From positions 14,143,501 through 14,207,500 of the forward strand of contig NC_091971.1 of assembly GCF_036711975.1 (NCBI RefSeq): a stretch of 64,000 nt of DNA. The letters are read 5' to 3'. The first letter of the stretch is position 1. Every line of letters starts with the position of its first letter. Shown piece by piece: positions 32,450-43,045 of the stretch. The notes beneath the pieces were generated by a model. That model did not search any database. It saw only the letters and a list, made by a program, of their open reading frames with translations, and was not told the origin of the DNA. The position numbers were made by a program, and so were the translations under genes. Origin of the DNA: Onthophagus taurus. Taxonomy: Eukaryota > Arthropoda > Insecta > Coleoptera > Scarabaeidae.

Positions 32450-34981
32450 TCAAGTCGCTACTTTATCTCGATGCTCTCGTTTATTTTGGTGTTTAGTAGG
32501 TGTGAAAGGTTGCTTTAGGAATGAATAAATTGGTCTATGGAAAGTTTGTACCTGTTCATTAAGGCATAGGGTATTGGGATTGTTAGCTATAAATTTTTTA
32601 ATTTCGTATCCCTCCAGTAATTCCATTAAATGTCCTTTATTAATATTGTGGAGTATGTGTGCATCTTTGTTTTCATTGAATTCGTGGTCATGATTAAATA
32701 TTAGGTGTTTACCAAAGTTAGAATTGTCTCTAGTTTTATGTTCTTTTATCCGTGTTTTTAGTGCTCTACCTGTTTCACCTATGTATGTTGCGTTGCAAGT
32801 TGTGCATTTCAATTTATATACTCCATTTTTGTCGAGTGTATTGAACGATTGTTTATTATTTATCAAGGAATTAGTTAAAGTGTTGTTCGTTTTGAAAGTT
32901 ATATTGAGATCATATTTAGTAAAAATTTTCTTTATTTTAGTAGTTAAATGTCCTGGGTATTGTATTGAAGAACAATATTTAGGTTTATTTCTTTGATAAC
33001 AGGGTATTAATGATGTATTGTTTTGTAGGTGGCATTTTTGTTTTTGTTTGTCTATCATTTTGTCAATCAAGTTTTCTGGGAAATTATTATTTCTTGTTAT
33101 CTGCTTGATAATGTTCAATTCCTTCTCCAAATTTTCCGGTTTCAAATATGTATTAAAGGCTCTATGTAAGTATGTTCTAATTGCTGCCATCTTATGTGTG
33201 TTTGAGTGAAATGAGTTATAGGGAATAATTGAGTCTGTTTGTGTGGGTTTTCTGTAAATGTTGTAATGTATGTCATTGTCCATTTTATGTATTTCGACAT
33301 CGAGAAAGTTTATTTTATTATCACTTTCAATTTCTGTGGTGAATTTTATGTTGGGGTGTAATCCATTAAGGTATGAGTGCATATTTTCAGCTATGGAATG
33401 GTCTTGGGTATTAAATACTACTAATATGTCGTCTACATATCGTTTCCATGTTATGATCTTGTTCTTAAAAGGGTTGACATTATTTATTATATGGTCGTTC
33501 TCTAGTTTATTGAGGAAAATGTCAGCTATTAGTCCACTGAGGGGTGAACCCATTGGTAGACCTTCACTGTACATATACATTTTATCATTAAACAGGCAAA
33601 AATTTTGTTCGATACATAATTTGAACAAATTATAAATTGTGTCTATTTCCCCTTTATCTTTTAATTTATTTTCCAATATGGTTTTAATAATTTCCAATGA
33701 TTCTCCAGTAGGTATGTTAGTGTATAGATTGGTTATGTCATATGAAACTAGAAGGTAATTTTCCTTTAACGTTAAGCTGTTAAGTTCCGTTAGTAAATTG
33801 TTTCTATTTTTAATTGTGTGACTTGGTTGAAATTCAATGACATTTTTCATGAAGGTTATAAGGAATTTTGCTATTCTATAGGTACTAGAATCTATTGAGG
33901 TAATGATTGGTCGTATGGGATGATTTTCTTTATGTAGTTTAATGAGGGAGTATAATCGTGGTATCTTTGGGTTCATCGGAAGTAACTTATTGGGGTATTT
34001 TTCATATTTGGATAGGGTTTCTTTTATTTTGTTAATATATCTTCTAACCTTATTATTAAAAGTAACAGTGGGATTTCTTTCAATTTGTCTAAAGTTATTT
34101 TCGTTAAGGAAAGTTTCAGTTTTAATATTATATTCGTTTTTATCTAGTATAACCAAACCTGCATTTTTATCTCCCTTGGTGATTATCAGTTGGTTGTCTT
34201 TTACTTTTCTCTTTATGTCTTGTATTGTTGTTGTTTCTTTCCTCTGCTCTTCTCTTAATGTTCTCTTCTTCTTGTTCTCGTTTTGGAGTTTGTCTCTATC
34301 TCTTTTAATTTCTTCCCCGATCAATAACTGTTGTATTTCTCTTGAAATGTTTCCTTCATTAGGTTTACCTTTAATTGTAGCCTCAATTTCCAATGCAGTT
34401 CTTCGTAAGCTTGGTTCTTTTTTGGGGGCATATTTGTTACTTTTGTTGAGAATTTTCATTTCATTTTTATTGAAATGTACCTTTGATAAGTTGGTCAGTC
34501 TGTCATGGAAAATATGATGTATTTTATATTTCGATTCATCATCTGAGTCTTTTCTCTTCTTTTTCTCTTTTCGCAGTTGTTCTAGCTTCTTATTCTTTTT
34601 TCTCCATTCATCTTCCATTTTACTTCTCTGTAGCATCTTAGAGTTGTTAATTATATCTTCAATTTGTAAGAAGTCAAATTGTGTTGTCATTTCTTGATAA
34701 AATTGGTAAAGTTTGATGTTTGTTATGTTGATTATTGAGTAATGCCTTTTGATTTCGCCTTTAATCTGTTTTTCTATCATTTTCTGAATCATATTGTCAT
34801 CCAAATGTTTAGGATATTTGTGTATTGTAAATTTTGGTGTGAGTCTCTCTTCTAAACACGTTTTGAGGAATCGAATGTGTTGCAGTTCCATTTGTAATCG
34901 TTGTTGGTATTTCTTGTATTCATATAGTGATATGGTCGTATCAACCTCATTGTAATAATTGTTTTTGGTTTTTCTTAACAT
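32450..34981 (-). CDS. PLE protein: reverse transcriptase plus GIY-YIG endonuclease (inverted copy)
   Basis: An intact 843-residue protein. Residues ~1-265 are highly charged with a coiled-coil-like RKKNKKLEQLRKEKKKRKD stretch. ITKGDKNAGLVILDK starts near 268. RT motif A (YDITNLYTNIP) is near 414, motif B (GLPMGSPLSG) near 474, and the catalytic YVDD near 515 is followed by NKINFLDVEIH. The C-terminus carries a GIY-YIG nuclease: GVYKL near 720, a CTTC zinc-ligand pair, YIGETGR near 733 and the RIKEHK segment. This is the domain order of Penelope/Poseidon elements. The ATG at 34981 follows a pseudo-LTR directly. No intron, stop or frameshift, so it looks recently active. Confidence 0.95.
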   Translation of the reverse strand: MLRKTKNNYYNEVDTTISLYEYKKYQQRLQMELQHIRFLKTCLEERLTPKFTIHKYPKHLDDNMIQKMIEKQIKGEIKRHYSIINITNIKLYQFYQEMTTQFDFLQIEDIINNSKMLQRSKMEDEWRKKNKKLEQLRKEKKKRKDSDDESKYKIHHIFHDRLTNLSKVHFNKNEMKILNKSNKYAPKKEPSLRRTALEIEATIKGKPNEGNISREIQQLLIGEEIKRDRDKLQNENKKKRTLREEQRKETTTIQDIKRKVKDNQLIITKGDKNAGLVILDKNEYNIKTETFLNENNFRQIERNPTVTFNNKVRRYINKIKETLSKYEKYPNKLLPMNPKIPRLYSLIKLHKENHPIRPIITSIDSSTYRIAKFLITFMKNVIEFQPSHTIKNRNNLLTELNSLTLKENYLLVSYDITNLYTNIPTGESLEIIKTILENKLKDKGEIDTIYNLFKLCIEQNFCLFNDKMYMYSEGLPMGSPLSGLIADIFLNKLENDHIINNVNPFKNKIITWKRYVDDILVVFNTQDHSIAENMHSYLNGLHPNIKFTTEIESDNKINFLDVEIHKMDNDIHYNIYRKPTQTDSIIPYNSFHSNTHKMAAIRTYLHRAFNTYLKPENLEKELNIIKQITRNNNFPENLIDKMIDKQKQKCHLQNNTSLIPCYQRNKPKYCSSIQYPGHLTTKIKKIFTKYDLNITFKTNNTLTNSLINNKQSFNTLDKNGVYKLKCTTCNATYIGETGRALKTRIKEHKTRDNSNFGKHLIFNHDHEFNENKDAHILHNINKGHLMELLEGYEIKKFIANNPNTLCLNEQVQTFHRPIYSFLKQPFTPTKHQNKREHRDKVAT

Positions 34982-35039
34982 TGTGTTGGTTTAGATGGAA
35001 AATTCTTTTTTATACTTTTCAATGTTATATTTATTTAAA

Positions 35040-35081
35040 TTCTACATGTTTCGAGGATCCAGTCCTCATCCTCAGGAAAAC
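35040..35081 (-). ncRNA. Hammerhead-like ribozyme in PLE pseudo-LTR (5' of inverted copy)
   Basis: Sequence identical to the motif at 31887-31928, in the truncated upstream pseudo-LTR of the minus copy. Confidence 0.65.
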
Positions 35082-35156
35082 TCCTGTACATGAATACAAG
35101 ATAACAAATTAAAATTAAAATTAAGTTTGAAATTTAAAACAATGTGTAAAAGTAAA

Positions 35157-37234
35157 AAAAAATACATCATATTTTCCATGACAGACTGACCAACTTATCA
35201 AAGGTACATTTCAATAAAAATGAAATGAAAATTCTCAACAAAAGTAACAAATATGCCCCCAAAAAAGAACCAAGCTTACGAAGAACTGCATTGGAAATTG
35301 AGGCTACAATTAAAGGTAAACCTAATGAAGGAAACATTTCAAGAGAAATACAACAGTTATTGATCGGGGAAGAAATTAAAAGAGATAGAGACAAACTCCA
35401 AAACGAGAACAAGAAGAAGAGAACATTAAGAGAAGAGCAGAGGAAAGAAACAACAACAATACAAGACATAAAGAGAAAAGTAAAAGACAACCAACTGATA
35501 ATCACCAAGGGAGATAAAAATGCAGGTTTGGTTATACTAGATAAAAACGAATATAATATTAAAACTGAAACTTTCCTTAACGAAAATAACTTTAGACAAA
35601 TTGAAAGAAATCCCACTGTTACTTTTAATAATAAGGTTAGAAGATATATTAACAAAATAAAAGAAACCCTATCCAAATATGAAAAATACCCCAATAAGTT
35701 ACTTCCGATGAACCCAAAGATACCACGATTATACTCCCTCATTAAACTACATAAAGAAAATCATCCCATACGACCAATCATTACCTCAATAGATTCTAGT
35801 ACCTATAGAATAGCAAAATTCCTTATAACCTTCATGAAAAATGTCATTGAATTTCAACCAAGTCACACAATTAAAAATAGAAACAATTTACTAACGGAAC
35901 TTAACAGCTTAACGTTAAAGGAAAATTACCTTCTAGTTTCATATGACATAACCAATCTATACACTAACATACCTACTGGAGAATCATTGGAAATTATTAA
36001 AACCATATTGGAAAATAAATTAAAAGATAAAGGGGAAATAGACACAATTTATAATTTGTTCAAATTATGTATCGAACAAAATTTTTGCCTGTTTAATGAT
36101 AAAATGTATATGTACAGTGAAGGTCTACCAATGGGTTCACCCCTCAGTGGACTAATAGCTGACATTTTCCTCAATAAACTAGAGAACGACCATATAATAA
36201 ATAATGTCAACCCTTTTAAGAACAAGATCATAACATGGAAACGATATGTAGACGACATATTAGTAGTATTTAATACCCAAGACCATTCCATAGCTGAAAA
36301 TATGCACTCATACCTTAATGGATTACACCCCAACATAAAATTCACCACAGAAATTGAAAGTGATAATAAAATAAACTTTCTCGATGTCGAAATACATAAA
36401 ATGGACAATGACATACATTACAACATTTACAGAAAACCCACACAAACAGACTCAATTATTCCCTATAACTCATTTCACTCAAACACACATAAGATGGCAG
36501 CAATTAGAACATACTTACATAGAGCCTTTAATACATATTTGAAACCGGAAAATTTGGAGAAGGAATTGAACATTATCAAGCAGATAACAAGAAATAATAA
36601 TTTCCCAGAAAACTTGATTGACAAAATGATAGACAAACAAAAACAAAAATGCCACCTACAAAACAATACATCATTAATACCCTGTTATCAAAGAAATAAA
36701 CCTAAATATTGTTCTTCAATACAATACCCAGGACATTTAACTACTAAAATAAAGAAAATTTTTACTAAATATGATCTCAATATAACTTTCAAAACGAACA
36801 ACACTTTAACTAATTCCTTGATAAATAATAAACAATCGTTCAATACACTCGACAAAAATGGAGTATATAAATTGAAATGCACAACTTGCAACGCAACATA
36901 CATAGGTGAAACAGGTAGAGCACTAAAAACACGGATAAAAGAACATAAAACTAGAGACAATTCTAACTTTGGTAAACACCTAATATTTAATCATGACCAC
37001 GAATTCAATGAAAACAAAGATGCACACATACTCCACAATATTAATAAAGGACATTTAATGGAATTACTGGAGGGATACGAAATTAAAAAATTTATAGCTA
37101 ACAATCCCAATACCCTATGCCTTAATGAACAGGTACAAACTTTCCATAGACCAATTTATTCATTCCTAAAGCAACCTTTCACACCTACTAAACACCAAAA
37201 TAAACGAGAGCATCGAGATAAAGTAGCGACTTGA
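35157..37234 (+). CDS. PLE protein, 5'-truncated copy
   Basis: This copy starts inside the ORF at the position equal to 38298 in the complete plus copy. The longest ATG-initiated frame (35225-37234) gives 669 residues identical to residues 175-843 of the complete protein, so RT and GIY-YIG are whole but the N-terminal charged region is missing. Truncated upstream units are normal in Penelope tandem arrays. Whether it is translated is unknown, as no pseudo-LTR precedes it in its own orientation. Confidence 0.92.
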
Positions 37235-37743
37235 TTCTGCAATATTTTGGTTCCTTGGCTACTATTCCCATCCTATCCAAAAAATCCCAAACTTCCCATC
37301 ACAAACCCAACCCCAATCCATAGAAAGTTTTTAAAAGAACACTAAAAATTCCTTTTAAAAAATTTTTTGAATTTAAATCATTTAAATATCTAAATTCACT
37401 GTTGCCAATTGCCTTTGATTTTAATTTTAATATGGGTTTGACTTTATTATATGTAGCATAACGATATACGTCATCCAAAAAACTGGTTCCGTAATACATG
37501 CCGATGAATTGCAAAATCTCCATTTCAATTTTAGAAGTTTAAAAGTTTGTTTCTGTTTTAATTGTTTAATCATAAGATTTGTAATCTGAGGGATATGATT
37601 ATCTTTTGTTCAAAGATCGACGTAAGTAAAAACTCATTAATTTTCTTTAAGATTGACATAACCTATAATTTACTTTTACACATTGTTTTAAATTTCAAAC
37701 TTAATTTTAATTTTAATTTGTTATCTTGTATTCATGTACAGGA

Positions 37744-37785
37744 GTTTTCCTGAGGATGAGGACTGGATCCTCGAAACATGTAGAA
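37744..37785 (+). ncRNA. Hammerhead-like ribozyme in PLE pseudo-LTR (between plus copies)
   Basis: Same sequence as 31887-31928 in plus orientation; CTGAGGA at 37750-37756. Predicted cleavage would fall just after ACATGTA (about 37781), separating the tandem units. Confidence 0.65.
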
Positions 37786-37843
37786 TTTAAATAAATATAA
37801 CATTGAAAAGTATAAAAAAGAATTTTCCATCTAAACCAACACA

Positions 37844-40375
37844 ATGTTAAGAAAAACCAAAAACAATTATTACAATGAGGTTGATACGACCATATCACTA
37901 TATGAATACAAGAAATACCAACAACGATTACAAATGGAACTGCAACACATTCGATTCCTCAAAACGTGTTTAGAAGAGAGACTCACACCAAAATTTACAA
38001 TACACAAATATCCTAAACATTTGGATGACAATATGATTCAGAAAATGATAGAAAAACAGATTAAAGGCGAAATCAAAAGGCATTACTCAATAATCAACAT
38101 AACAAACATCAAACTTTACCAATTTTATCAAGAAATGACAACACAATTTGACTTCTTACAAATTGAAGATATAATTAACAACTCTAAGATGCTACAGAGA
38201 AGTAAAATGGAAGATGAATGGAGAAAAAAGAATAAGAAGCTAGAACAACTGCGAAAAGAGAAAAAGAAGAGAAAAGACTCAGATGATGAATCGAAATATA
38301 AAATACATCATATTTTCCATGACAGACTGACCAACTTATCAAAGGTACATTTCAATAAAAATGAAATGAAAATTCTCAACAAAAGTAACAAATATGCCCC
38401 CAAAAAAGAACCAAGCTTACGAAGAACTGCATTGGAAATTGAGGCTACAATTAAAGGTAAACCTAATGAAGGAAACATTTCAAGAGAAATACAACAGTTA
38501 TTGATCGGGGAAGAAATTAAAAGAGATAGAGACAAACTCCAAAACGAGAACAAGAAGAAGAGAACATTAAGAGAAGAGCAGAGGAAAGAAACAACAACAA
38601 TACAAGACATAAAGAGAAAAGTAAAAGACAACCAACTGATAATCACCAAGGGAGATAAAAATGCAGGTTTGGTTATACTAGATAAAAACGAATATAATAT
38701 TAAAACTGAAACTTTCCTTAACGAAAATAACTTTAGACAAATTGAAAGAAATCCCACTGTTACTTTTAATAATAAGGTTAGAAGATATATTAACAAAATA
38801 AAAGAAACCCTATCCAAATATGAAAAATACCCCAATAAGTTACTTCCGATGAACCCAAAGATACCACGATTATACTCCCTCATTAAACTACATAAAGAAA
38901 ATCATCCCATACGACCAATCATTACCTCAATAGATTCTAGTACCTATAGAATAGCAAAATTCCTTATAACCTTCATGAAAAATGTCATTGAATTTCAACC
39001 AAGTCACACAATTAAAAATAGAAACAATTTACTAACGGAACTTAACAGCTTAACGTTAAAGGAAAATTACCTTCTAGTTTCATATGACATAACCAATCTA
39101 TACACTAACATACCTACTGGAGAATCATTGGAAATTATTAAAACCATATTGGAAAATAAATTAAAAGATAAAGGGGAAATAGACACAATTTATAATTTGT
39201 TCAAATTATGTATCGAACAAAATTTTTGCCTGTTTAATGATAAAATGTATATGTACAGTGAAGGTCTACCAATGGGTTCACCCCTCAGTGGACTAATAGC
39301 TGACATTTTCCTCAATAAACTAGAGAACGACCATATAATAAATAATGTCAACCCTTTTAAGAACAAGATCATAACATGGAAACGATATGTAGACGACATA
39401 TTAGTAGTATTTAATACCCAAGACCATTCCATAGCTGAAAATATGCACTCATACCTTAATGGATTACACCCCAACATAAAATTCACCACAGAAATTGAAA
39501 GTGATAATAAAATAAACTTTCTCGATGTCGAAATACATAAAATGGACAATGACATACATTACAACATTTACAGAAAACCCACACAAACAGACTCAATTAT
39601 TCCCTATAACTCATTTCACTCAAACACACATAAGATGGCAGCAATTAGAACATACTTACATAGAGCCTTTAATACATATTTGAAACCGGAAAATTTGGAG
39701 AAGGAATTGAACATTATCAAGCAGATAACAAGAAATAATAATTTCCCAGAAAACTTGATTGACAAAATGATAGACAAACAAAAACAAAAATGCCACCTAC
39801 AAAACAATACATCATTAATACCCTGTTATCAAAGAAATAAACCTAAATATTGTTCTTCAATACAATACCCAGGACATTTAACTACTAAAATAAAGAAAAT
39901 TTTTACTAAATATGATCTCAATATAACTTTCAAAACGAACAACACTTTAACTAATTCCTTGATAAATAATAAACAATCGTTCAATACACTCGACAAAAAT
40001 GGAGTATATAAATTGAAATGCACAACTTGCAACGCAACATACATAGGTGAAACAGGTAGAGCACTAAAAACACGGATAAAAGAACATAAAACTAGAGACA
40101 ATTCTAACTTTGGTAAACACCTAATATTTAATCATGACCACGAATTCAATGAAAACAAAGATGCACACATACTCCACAATATTAATAAAGGACATTTAAT
40201 GGAATTACTGGAGGGATACGAAATTAAAAAATTTATAGCTAACAATCCCAATACCCTATGCCTTAATGAACAGGTACAAACTTTCCATAGACCAATTTAT
40301 TCATTCCTAAAGCAACCTTTCACACCTACTAAACACCAAAATAAACGAGAGCATCGAGATAAAGTAGCGACTTGA
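37844..40375 (+). CDS. PLE protein: reverse transcriptase plus GIY-YIG endonuclease (complete plus copy)
   Basis: 843 residues, identical to the inverted copy at 32450-34981. This is the only copy with a full upstream pseudo-LTR in the same orientation (about 37665-37840, supplied by the preceding unit), so it is the best candidate for an autonomous source. The 3' UTR (40376-40700) and the next pseudo-LTR follow. Confidence 0.95.
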   Translation: MLRKTKNNYYNEVDTTISLYEYKKYQQRLQMELQHIRFLKTCLEERLTPKFTIHKYPKHLDDNMIQKMIEKQIKGEIKRHYSIINITNIKLYQFYQEMTTQFDFLQIEDIINNSKMLQRSKMEDEWRKKNKKLEQLRKEKKKRKDSDDESKYKIHHIFHDRLTNLSKVHFNKNEMKILNKSNKYAPKKEPSLRRTALEIEATIKGKPNEGNISREIQQLLIGEEIKRDRDKLQNENKKKRTLREEQRKETTTIQDIKRKVKDNQLIITKGDKNAGLVILDKNEYNIKTETFLNENNFRQIERNPTVTFNNKVRRYINKIKETLSKYEKYPNKLLPMNPKIPRLYSLIKLHKENHPIRPIITSIDSSTYRIAKFLITFMKNVIEFQPSHTIKNRNNLLTELNSLTLKENYLLVSYDITNLYTNIPTGESLEIIKTILENKLKDKGEIDTIYNLFKLCIEQNFCLFNDKMYMYSEGLPMGSPLSGLIADIFLNKLENDHIINNVNPFKNKIITWKRYVDDILVVFNTQDHSIAENMHSYLNGLHPNIKFTTEIESDNKINFLDVEIHKMDNDIHYNIYRKPTQTDSIIPYNSFHSNTHKMAAIRTYLHRAFNTYLKPENLEKELNIIKQITRNNNFPENLIDKMIDKQKQKCHLQNNTSLIPCYQRNKPKYCSSIQYPGHLTTKIKKIFTKYDLNITFKTNNTLTNSLINNKQSFNTLDKNGVYKLKCTTCNATYIGETGRALKTRIKEHKTRDNSNFGKHLIFNHDHEFNENKDAHILHNINKGHLMELLEGYEIKKFIANNPNTLCLNEQVQTFHRPIYSFLKQPFTPTKHQNKREHRDKVAT

Positions 40376-40884
40376 TTCTGCAATATTTTGGTTCCTTGGC
40401 TACTATTCCCATCCTATCCAAAAAATCCCAAACTTCCCATCACAAACCCAACCCCAATCCATAGAAAGTTTTTAAAAGAACACTAAAAATTCCTTTTAAA
40501 AAATTTTTTGAATTTAAATCATTTAAATATCTAAATTCACTGTTGCCAATTGCCTTTGATTTTAATTTTAATATGGGTTTGACTTTATTATATGTAGCAT
40601 AACGATATACGTCATCCAAAAAACTGGTTCCGTAATACATGCCGATGAATTGCAAAATCTCCATTTCAATTTTAGAAGTTTAAAAGTTTGTTTCTGTTTT
40701 AATTGTTTAATCATAAGATTTGTAATCTGAGGGATATGATTATCTTTTGTTCAAAGATCGACGTAAGTAAAAACTCATTAATTTTCTTTAAGATTGACAT
40801 AACCTATAATTTACTTTTACACATTGTTTTAAATTTCAAACTTAATTTTAATTTTAATTTGTTATCTTGTATTCATGTACAGGA

Positions 40885-40926
40885 GTTTTCCTGAGGATGA
40901 GGACTGGATCCTCGAAACATGTAGAA
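40885..40926 (+). ncRNA. Hammerhead-like ribozyme in PLE pseudo-LTR (3' of complete copy)
   Basis: Same sequence again; CTGAGGA at 40891-40897, ACATGT followed by the predicted cleavage base A near 40922. Confidence 0.65.
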
Positions 40927-41098
40927 TTTAAATAAATATAACATTGAAAAGTATAAAAAAGAATTTTCCATCTAAACCAACACAATGTTAAGAAAAACCA
41001 AAAACAATTATTAAGTTTATTTTGTTCATTTTTAATTTGATATATGTATATTAAGATAAAGCATTATTGTACTCTTATGTTGTTTTATACAACAGGTT

Positions 41099-41137
41099 GC
41101 TTTCCGAGGATGCCCTAAGGGCGAAACCGGTAAAAGC
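41099..41137 (+). ncRNA. Hammerhead-like ribozyme, a different family
   Basis: GCTTT-CCGAGGA-T-GCCCTAAGGGC-GAA-ACCGGT-A-AAAGC. Stem I has 5 bp (GCTTT/AAAGC), stem II 4 bp (GCCC/GGGC), and stem III is the palindrome ACCGGT. The core's second base is C instead of the conserved U, which should weaken or kill it. It lies 76 bp beyond the right target duplication of the PLE cluster, in older flanking sequence. Confidence 0.55.
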
Positions 41138-41157
41138 TGAAAAATAAAGGATTTCCA

Positions 41158-43045
41158 TTGTTAAAGTGCAAAATTGTCTTTAATTTCAAATAAAAGTTGT
41201 TCTGTGCGAAGGGGGAAACCATATGACGATAACATTTTTGACCTTGACCTTATTTTCAAGGTTATATGAAGGTCACGACCAATTTTTTAAATGGCACCCT
41301 ACATATTTTATTGTAAAATCTGAATCTGTGGATTAAAGTAATTAAAAAAAATATAAAAAATTTTTACTGTGTATTTTGAAAAAAACTGAAACTTCTTCAG
41401 AAACAATTAACTAACGTTTATAATCTAGCAAGAACAAATAAGATTTATGAATTTTTAAACATTTTCCTACCCGCTTCGATACATTGTCTTTAATTCTTAA
41501 TTCTTAGAATATTATTTAAGAATGCTTAACAAAAAAAAATCCAGCAGAGGTACATCGGGTGACTTGGCTCTTCGGAAATACCTTTGGAAAGAGGTCTAAA
41601 GGTTCGGACATTTCTCCGCCTCTGTCAATTTGATAACAGAATAACGCATAAAAAACAAGAGTTCGTGGAACTGCTTATGTCGGCATTTTCAGAATATCGC
41701 TTTCAGAGACTTAATTGGTTGAATTGTTTTAAAATGTAACAGGTAAAACTAAATTTGCATAAATACTGCTTAGCAAGAAATTCTGAATTCATTCCATCGT
41801 TTTACATTAAGGCAAAGTGTTTAAACTAAGTCATAAAATCATAGATACTCTGAAGTGTGGCAGAAAAAGTCGAAATGATTTTTATTTGTAGCTTTGTATC
41901 GAGAACGTTTTCCTGATCGAAATACGCCTTCGAGAAGTACCATTTACAGAGTTGTGAATGATTTCACTAACGCTGGAAATGCAGAATCAAGAAAAAGAAC
42001 TCGGCGAGCAACTGTAACTACGGAAGAAAAGGAAATTGCGGTATTAGCCAGCGTTGAGGTAAATCCTCAAGTTAGCACTCGATGACTTGCAATTGACGCC
42101 GGAATATCGAAGACCAGCATTTTAAGAATATTAAAGCGCAACACGTGTCACCCATGCCACATTTCATTGCATCAACAGCTTTATGGAGGTGATTTTTGAA
42201 TATCGATTAATATTTTATCAATGGACACAAGAACGAATGCGGTTGGACGTGAAGTAGATAGTTGCATTAAGTAGAACACCAAAAACCTTGGCCGGTTAAT
42301 GTTTGGTGTGGCATAATTGGTGAAAAATTGATCGGTCCATACTTTATTGATGGTATGCTGAATGGGGAGAAGTACCGATATTCGAAGAAAGACAAAATAT
42401 GTGGCTGCAAAATGATGGGTGTCCAACACATTTTTCACATATTGCACGTGAAGCTTTAGATCGGGATTATATGCTGGGCGATAAATTGGAAGGGGAGGTC
42501 CAATTTCCTGGCCTGCCAGATCACCTGATTTAACACCTCTAGATTTTTTTTCTGTGGGGCGTCCTTAAGGATAATGTTTATCCTGAAGTACCGACTACGC
42601 CAGAAAACTTGAAAGAGCGGATAAGAAATGAATGCAGAAACAGTAGCCAAGAAAACCGTTTAAGATGTAAAGAAAGTTTTAGTACAAGGGTTAATAAATG
42701 TATTGAAATGGGTGGGGATATATTTGAACATTTATTATAAATTTTATACTTGTTGTTGATTAATAGTATAGTTTAATCATTTTTTTATAAATAAACAATA
42801 TTTAAAACTATTTGAATAAAAAAATTATTTAGAGTTTGTCTACAAAAGATGTTTCGCCGTCGTATTTTACTTTTATCCATAGATTCCGATTTTGCAAACA
42901 TAAACATAGGGTGAGCATTTAAAAAAATTGGTCGTGACCTTCATATGACCTTGAAAATAAGATCAAGGTCAAAAAATGATATCATATGATATATGAATGC
43001 TGAAATGAACCGTTTTCGAGATAATCGCTTGTCTCACGTTAACTG
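41158..43045 (+). pseudogene. Mariner-like (IS630/Tc1) transposon with dead transposase
   Basis: Imperfect inverted repeats of over 100 bp (41217-41340 against 42855-42998; shared ATATGAAGGTCACGACCAAT and TTTTCAAGGT). Outer ends begin GTTAA(A/C)GTG. Broken plus frames show the helix-turn-helix region (RFPDRNTPSRSTIYRVVNDF; SVEVNPQVSTR), then WLQNDGCPTHFS, PARSPDLTPLDFF and GGDIFEHLL, the family's order. Several stops and frameshifts make it non-functional. A deletion derivative lies at 29873-30012. Confidence 0.75.

Larger units (their letters stand above)
31840..41012. mobile_element. Penelope-like element insertion: inverted plus tandem multimer, 9.17 kb
   Basis: One insertion bounded by an 11-bp duplication. 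Order: a complete minus copy (31840 to ~35154) with a pseudo-LTR at both ends, the upstream one truncated; an abrupt head-to-head junction in a 9-A run (35154-35162); a 5'-truncated plus copy (ORF from 35225); a shared pseudo-LTR; a complete plus copy (ORF 37844-40375); a pseudo-LTR; and the first ~40 bases of a third plus copy. All three ORFs give identical protein where they overlap. One visible difference is an 18-T run at 32388-32405 in the minus copy against six A in both plus copies. Each pseudo-LTR holds a hammerhead-like motif. Partial, tandem and inverted copies are known for Penelope-type elements. Confidence 0.9.

Noticed and set aside
33942-34517. 191-codon hydrophobic frame, repeated at 35167-35742 and 38308-38883
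   Set aside because: It lies antisense to the PLE reverse-transcriptase ORF in each copy; the hydrophobic character comes from complementing an A-rich coding strand.
31840-41012. Retron or bacterial defence reverse transcriptase
   Set aside because: RT motif order, the C-terminal GIY-YIG with CxxC, pseudo-LTRs and hammerheads identify a Penelope-like element.
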